NCBI GenBank assembly: GCA_030740295.1
Contig: JASLXP010000655.1
Location: 1 to 26,415 of the forward strand
From: Planctomycetota bacterium
GTDB taxonomy: Bacteria; Planctomycetota; PUPC01; JACPCR01
Direction of reading: 5' to 3'
DNA length: 26,415 nucleotides
Position numbers and translations under genes: made by a program. Shown in pieces: positions 22,401 through 26,415 of this stretch (the stretch's first letter is position 1; each line of letters starts with the position of its first letter). The notes beneath the pieces were generated by a model, which did no database searches, was not told the DNA's origin, and saw only the letters and a program-made list of their open reading frames with translations.

Positions 22401-23171
22401 TCAGTCACTTAATTCGAAAAGCATACTCACCTCGTTCCTGTTCATCGGACGATTGAAGACCATCACTTCATCAAGCAGGCCCTTCTCACCGCCCCGGGAT
22501 CCGATGATGAGCGAACCAAAAAACTCTTTTTCGGGGACACCGCTCAGAGCTTTCGCAGCGAACGGCCCTGCATTAATGCTCCATTCCATTTTCGGCCAGG
22601 CCCAATTGGCCACGACCAGGTACCACTGGCCGTTCTTCCATGGCGAGTACCTGTTCAGCGACGTGAACTGTTTCTGTGCCGTTGATGCCTTGACCAGGAA
22701 TTGGATGCATTCCGAACGAATGAGTTTGCCCTCGGGCGCTCGCAAAGGGCCCTGCCGCTGAAGATAAAATTGAGAGCCAGCCGTCATGGCAAAGACGATG
22801 TTCGAGCCGTTCGGGCGGGCCCATTCCAAGGGCTTCACCCACATGGCAATCGCTCCTCTTCCCTGGAAATCAATGTTGGACCCGTTCGAATAGATCGCCG
22901 CGCCCGAGCCGAGCACGAGGGCACTGCCAATTCGTCCTTTTTCAAAGATGGGTGATTCGGTCTTCTTTGTGTACGGACCGAGAACCCTCGGAATGAATCT
23001 CGGCCCGGCCGCCATATCCGGCAGCATGGACTTATTATCGAAGCTGATGTGCAGAGTGACCGCATCCATCAGCGATTGCAGCCTGGGTTTATAGTAGAGG
23101 CCGTTCGCAGTTGGCTCAGCAAGGCAGGCGAGGCACAACGAAAGGAGTAGGAGAACCGCTCGCAAAGTCAT
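22401..23171 (-). CDS. Secreted LamG/concanavalin-like domain protein
   Basis: The frame is open to 23255, but the first 28 codons run through a palindromic repeat. ATG 23171 gives a clean signal peptide (MTLRAVLLLLSLCLACLAEP), so about 256 residues are called. The mature protein is one LamG/concanavalin-A-like jelly roll: TLHISFDNKS at the start, GRIGSALVLGSG, GAIAMWVKPLEW, GQWYLVVANW, and the closing GLLDEVMVFNRPMNRNEVSMLF. It has no catalytic residues I can identify. Such domains bind glycans or sit next to glycoside hydrolases. It lies about 80 bp downstream of the large glycoside-hydrolase-like gene on the same strand and may work with it outside the cell. Confidence 0.78.
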   Translation of the reverse strand: MTLRAVLLLLSLCLACLAEPTANGLYYKPRLQSLMDAVTLHISFDNKSMLPDMAAGPRFIPRVLGPYTKKTESPIFEKGRIGSALVLGSGAAIYSNGSNIDFQGRGAIAMWVKPLEWARPNGSNIVFAMTAGSQFYLQRQGPLRAPEGKLIRSECIQFLVKASTAQKQFTSLNRYSPWKNGQWYLVVANWAWPKMEWSINAGPFAAKALSGVPEKEFFGSLIIGSRGGEKGLLDEVMVFNRPMNRNEVSMLFELSD

Positions 23172-23183
23172 CGGACAGGCCTT

Positions 23184-23220
23184 GTGGCGGCGGGCTGGCA
23201 GGCTGGCAGCCTGCCGCCAC
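23184..23220. repeat. Palindromic repeat with internal 8-base duplication
   Basis: Arms GTGGCGGCGGGCT (23184-23196) and AGCCTGCCGCCAC (23208-23220) pair with a single mismatch. GGCTGGCA is present twice in tandem (23193-23200, 23201-23208), as if a shorter hairpin had gained 8 bases. It lies between the large glycoside-hydrolase-like gene and the LamG gene. It has no U-tract, so it is REP-like rather than a classical terminator. Confidence 0.65.
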
Positions 23221-23251
23221 GCCCTTGAAGACATCCCAGTTTCTGCTCCCA

Positions 23252-26200
23252 TCATTCAATCACCAGAATGCGGTAATCGTGTTTCTGGAGGACGAGCTTG
23301 AAACTGCTGGCCGCGCTCCCTTCGACAGCTTCCCCTGTCTCAAAATCTTTCGCGCTGGCATCCTTCCTGATGCCGAGTTTGTCTGTCTGCACGTTGACGT
23401 TGCATTCTCCGCCTTCGCCATAGTCGGTAACCACGATTAATGCTTTTGCTTTGTGAGCAATCGCAATCGTGCGCGCATCCACGGAATTCGAATTCACCGT
23501 GACAGGATGACCGGCCTGCCAGTAATTGAAGACCTCGCAGCCATCTTCTCCGTATCCGAATTCGAAGAGGCGCTCGTAGAGCTTAGTATCCGAAGGCGGG
23601 CGCCAGTTGAATGCCTGGATCTCATGCACGAGGCAGACGCCGAGCCGGGTACGCCACAGATGTGGGCAGCGCGGGTCTTTCGGATCCGGATGGCCTCCGG
23701 CGAGGATCGTCGGCCATGCGCCAACTTGGCGTCCGATCGTTTCGGCGACGGTCAGGTCTGGCGAAAAGCGGTCCTGGAAATCTTCGTAACCGTACTTCCA
23801 TTCCCAGTCCATGTTGCAGTTTCCGAACGAGAGCACCGGCACGATCATCGTGTTCGTCATGTGCGAGAGGGTGAGGAGCGGTTTTCGATTGTCGGGGAGC
23901 TCCTTGCTTTCGTTGTGGAACATGACAGCCGTACGCTTGATAAGACTGCGCAGGTGCATGAGCCCCATGCCGGGATGCCACCGGCCCTTGTCGTCCTGCC
24001 AGGCGTTGCCGACCACCGGATCGTAGTTCGCAGAGAGGAACGTGTTGTCCCAATAGACGCCATCGAAACAGACGAGCATCTTCCTGTAATACCAGAGCGC
24101 AAAATCCACGAAGCTCTTCGAAGGGCTCACATCGTAGCCGACCGCGCCCTTTGGCGACCATTCACGATTGAACCAGGCGTAGCGCAGCCATTCGTCCTGG
24201 AAGGTCTTGAATTCGGGTGAATGAAAGCCGACGCCACGAGCATTGGTGTAGCCGAACACGCGCCAGCCCTTGCTCCATGGCGATGACCTTGCCACATGCA
24301 TGCCGCCGCGAACGTGTGCAAGGAAATTTTCCTCGGTGCGCGTCAGCAGCTCTTTCTTCTTCATCAATTCTTTCATCCATGCGGTGATGTATTGCAGATC
24401 CCACTCACCGGAGATTCGGGCCTTCTTGAGTGTGTCGAAATAGGAGTAGTCCTTCTCAAACGGATACACGTCGTAACTGATCCCACCCCAATAGAAGGTG
24501 GCGCCCATCCAGCGAATGGGCCGTGCGCCTTCCGGCCTCTTGGTGGCCGTCCAGCGGCGCCAGCCTTTTGGCATGGGCTTGGTGGGAGTGACCTGAAGGC
24601 CAAAGACGATTTCGCGTTCAGCATCAATTGCGACTGGCCTGTTGATGAGGTGAACACGCATTTCGAGAGTGCCGCCACGGCGGACGAGCTCGATCATCGG
24701 CTTGTCGTCGTCGAGTGACAGCCCCCTGTCCGTATCAGCAAAAAAACAGACACCGCGCTCTGCCCTGCCAACCCAGACGTAGGGGAAGAACGCGCCGATG
24801 ATGTTGAGCTTGTTGGCTTTGCTGCTATCCCAGACAACGCCCTTGCCTCTGGGCACGAAACCAGCGAAGTTGTGGCGAAGGCCGTCGCCCACCGAATGCA
24901 TGTACCTGGCCTCGGATTCTTTGACGGGGATTCGGAAGGACAGCCGGTCGACCGTTTCGCCGTTCGATCGGAGCTTTAGCTTGACGAGCATCATGCCGTC
25001 GTAATCCCACGTGGTCTGCATGCGCGCGCTGATCGGCCCGGCCGACCATTCGGATTCGCCCACGACTTCCGTGGACTTCCGGCTTGTGGACTTCCACGGC
25101 CTGGAGGCTGCGATCTGCTGCAGGCCGCCGGAATCCACTTCCCATTGCATCGGGCCGGTGAGTATTTGAATGCCCTGACTCTTCACGGATTCCCATAAAC
25201 CGGAATCTCCATGCTGATGCTCGCGCAACACGCACTTCACCGTCTTGCCGTTCACTTCAAGCGGCGTGAACGGAGGAATCACATCATCACTGAAACCAAG
25301 CTTGTTGTTTTCCCATTCAAAACGTTTTCGCTCGAATGCCTGTGTCACCGGTTTATCTGGTATCCCCTCTTCGCCTTCTAGAAAGAGGGCCAGTTCGTAC
25401 TTGCTTTCGTCCAATTCTGGAATCGGCAAAACGCCTTCAAAAACGTCCTTCTCAAATCGGATTTCATGAGACCAGATTCCGTTATCCGTTTTCGTGCTTT
25501 TCAGTTTCCTGATCAACACTCGCGCACCGGATACCTTGTCCTTGAGTTTCAAACCGGCGATATCGGCCCGCAGCCGAATTTTGCTGTGAGAGGGGTAATA
25601 CTTGAACTGCAGAGCGACGGCCCGGCGCTGCTCTTCGCCAATCGACCAGACTGATTTCGGACGGTGCATGCTCCACCGAAAATGGCGAGAGAACCAGACC
25701 TTCGAAGCATCCGAATTGGTCACCTTTATCCTGCAGGTGTGGAGGCCCTCCGGCCCGCCGTCTCTGGCTTTGAGCGCTACTTCCCGTGTTTCACCGGGAG
25801 GAATCGCGAGCGCCTGTTTCAACTCGTCCGCGGGATTGTGATGCCAGTTGTCTGCGATGCTCGCTTTAACGGACAGGGGCTTTGCGCCCGGATTCCGAAT
25901 GGAGAGTCTGATGACCGGAGCACCGTCTTCCTGGAGAGACCGCATTTGAATGACCGGCGCGGCCGCATCCCAACTCACCAGCGGCATGGAAGGCTGATCG
26001 ATATAGCTTGCTCCGACTGATTCCCATTGCGTCTGCTCGCCGGGTCGCCGCCAGTTACGTGCGATGCGAATCCCCCAGGCCAGCTTCAGGTCGCTCTCGA
26101 CCACCTCCAGGCTTTCGAATGGGATCGCAATCTCCACCTGCCACCAGCCGTCCTTGAGCTGATGCTCGAGCTCCCACTTCGGAATGCGCCAATTGAAGTC

Positions 26201-26415
26201 CACCGGATTCTGCTTGTTATCGGGATTGACAGCGCGGTCGTAGAGAGTGCCGCGGCCGTTAGTGATCAGGTGATAAAAAGTCCGCGCCCCCTGCTTGCGC
26301 TCGCGTTTCGGATCGATGGCGAGTTCGATCGAGTCGTCATGGAACGCGGCAATGATGTCCCGCGTACCATCGGGCACGGCGCGGTTGAGGATGCGGCCGT
26401 CGGGCGGCGCTTCGG
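23252..26415 (-). CDS. Very large glycoside-hydrolase-like protein with CBM9-like domain, 5' end cut by window edge
   Basis: The frame is open from the right edge to the stop at 23252, at least 1053 residues; GTG 26377 is unlikely to be the true start because codons upstream remain open and protein-like. At the left of the protein, a CBM9/DOMON-like domain is visible (WELEHQL...WWQVEIAIPFESLE, then LAWGIRIARNWRRPG). Beta-rich regions follow, then a catalytic-looking barrel with FDGVYWDNTFLS (about residues 765-780 counted from 26377), LTLSHMTNTM and NMDWEWKYGYEDF, and a C-terminal beta domain ending HDYRILVIE. It resembles uncharacterised glycoside hydrolases (DUF6067/GH123-N-like) found in PVC genomes, but I cannot fix the GH family or substrate. 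The signal peptide, if any, is outside the window. Confidence 0.75.
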   Translation of the reverse strand, partial: EAPPDGRILNRAVPDGTRDIIAAFHDDSIELAIDPKRERKQGARTFYHLITNGRGTLYDRAVNPDNKQNPVDFNWRIPKWELEHQLKDGWWQVEIAIPFESLEVVESDLKLAWGIRIARNWRRPGEQTQWESVGASYIDQPSMPLVSWDAAAPVIQMRSLQEDGAPVIRLSIRNPGAKPLSVKASIADNWHHNPADELKQALAIPPGETREVALKARDGGPEGLHTCRIKVTNSDASKVWFSRHFRWSMHRPKSVWSIGEEQRRAVALQFKYYPSHSKIRLRADIAGLKLKDKVSGARVLIRKLKSTKTDNGIWSHEIRFEKDVFEGVLPIPELDESKYELALFLEGEEGIPDKPVTQAFERKRFEWENNKLGFSDDVIPPFTPLEVNGKTVKCVLREHQHGDSGLWESVKSQGIQILTGPMQWEVDSGGLQQIAASRPWKSTSRKSTEVVGESEWSAGPISARMQTTWDYDGMMLVKLKLRSNGETVDRLSFRIPVKESEARYMHSVGDGLRHNFAGFVPRGKGVVWDSSKANKLNIIGAFFPYVWVGRAERGVCFFADTDRGLSLDDDKPMIELVRRGGTLEMRVHLINRPVAIDAEREIVFGLQVTPTKPMPKGWRRWTATKRPEGARPIRWMGATFYWGGISYDVYPFEKDYSYFDTLKKARISGEWDLQYITAWMKELMKKKELLTRTEENFLAHVRGGMHVARSSPWSKGWRVFGYTNARGVGFHSPEFKTFQDEWLRYAWFNREWSPKGAVGYDVSPSKSFVDFALWYYRKMLVCFDGVYWDNTFLSANYDPVVGNAWQDDKGRWHPGMGLMHLRSLIKRTAVMFHNESKELPDNRKPLLTLSHMTNTMIVPVLSFGNCNMDWEWKYGYEDFQDRFSPDLTVAETIGRQVGAWPTILAGGHPDPKDPRCPHLWRTRLGVCLVHEIQAFNWRPPSDTKLYERLFEFGYGEDGCEVFNYWQAGHPVTVNSNSVDARTIAIAHKAKALIVVTDYGEGGECNVNVQTDKLGIRKDASAKDFETGEAVEGSAASSFKLVLQKHDYRILVIE

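Noticed and set aside
23172..23255. N-terminal extension of the LamG frame
   Set aside because: It runs through the palindromic repeat, contributes an Arg/Ala-rich stretch ahead of a normal signal peptide, and would overlap the stop of the gene upstream.
1..26415. CRISPR arrays, tRNA/rRNA genes, insertion sequences, phage genes or defence systems
   Set aside because: None recognised by reading both strands; the repeats found are short palindromes or 7-base tandem units without spacer structure.

Overview
The window is a densely coded, moderately GC-rich bacterial chromosome segment, with no rRNA, tRNA, CRISPR, IS or phage genes seen. The gene mix is two Gfo/Idh/MocA oxidoreductases, a ThuA-like protein, a ceramidase-like protein, LamG and glycoside-hydrolase-like proteins, an FHA-kinase, a NapH/NapG-like ferredoxin fusion and a dockerin-like tail. 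It suggests a heterotroph of the PVC group (Planctomycetota, Lentisphaerota, Kiritimatiellota, Verrucomicrobiota) or a similar polysaccharide/sugar-acid degrader. The phylum cannot be fixed from this sequence alone.

Layout. 1-524 (-): 5' part of a CPBP/CAAX intramembrane protease, cut by the window edge. 608-2871: two convergent Gfo/Idh/MocA oxidoreductases. 2928-5964 (-): a membrane-anchored sugar-binding-like protein and an M20 peptidase/deacylase, separated by a composite palindrome. 6189-9531 (+): a secreted FMN-binding-domain protein and, 7 bp later, a NapH-NapG-like polyferredoxin fusion with an internal Tat-like motif and a dockerin-like tail. Together they look like a NosR-type redox module split over two genes. 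9532-9730 carries heptanucleotide tandem repeats. 9731-11188 (+): ceramidase-like protein. 11256-15864 (-): a tightly packed five-gene run read as histidine kinase, NtrC-type response regulator, YjbQ, SGNH hydrolase and ThuA-like protein. 16091-17323 (+): FHA-Ser/Thr kinase, divergent from the histidine kinase across a 226-bp region with a perfect palindrome. 17313-18110 (-): TlpA-like thioredoxin. 18211-18894 (+): YaaA. 19006-20064 (-): patatin-like phospholipase. 20257-22394 (+): enolase-superfamily dehydratase and ornithine cyclodeaminase/mu-crystallin homologue. 22401-26415 (-): LamG protein and a very large glycoside-hydrolase-like protein cut by the right edge.

Most notable points. The NtrC-family regulator has an intact receiver and Fis-type DNA-binding end, but its AAA+ core has lost the GAFTGA loop, the Walker B glutamate and the arginine of the YYRLN motif. 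It is therefore probably not a sigma-54 activator. It is fused by overlapping start/stop codons to yjbQ, SGNH and ThuA genes. The second point is the split FMN / polyferredoxin module with an altered flavinylation motif and a dockerin-type loop on the iron-sulfur partner. Smaller repeats (7-nt tandem units, CAGGCTGG-centred palindromes) occupy several of the intergenic gaps. No gap between called genes exceeds about 230 bases.
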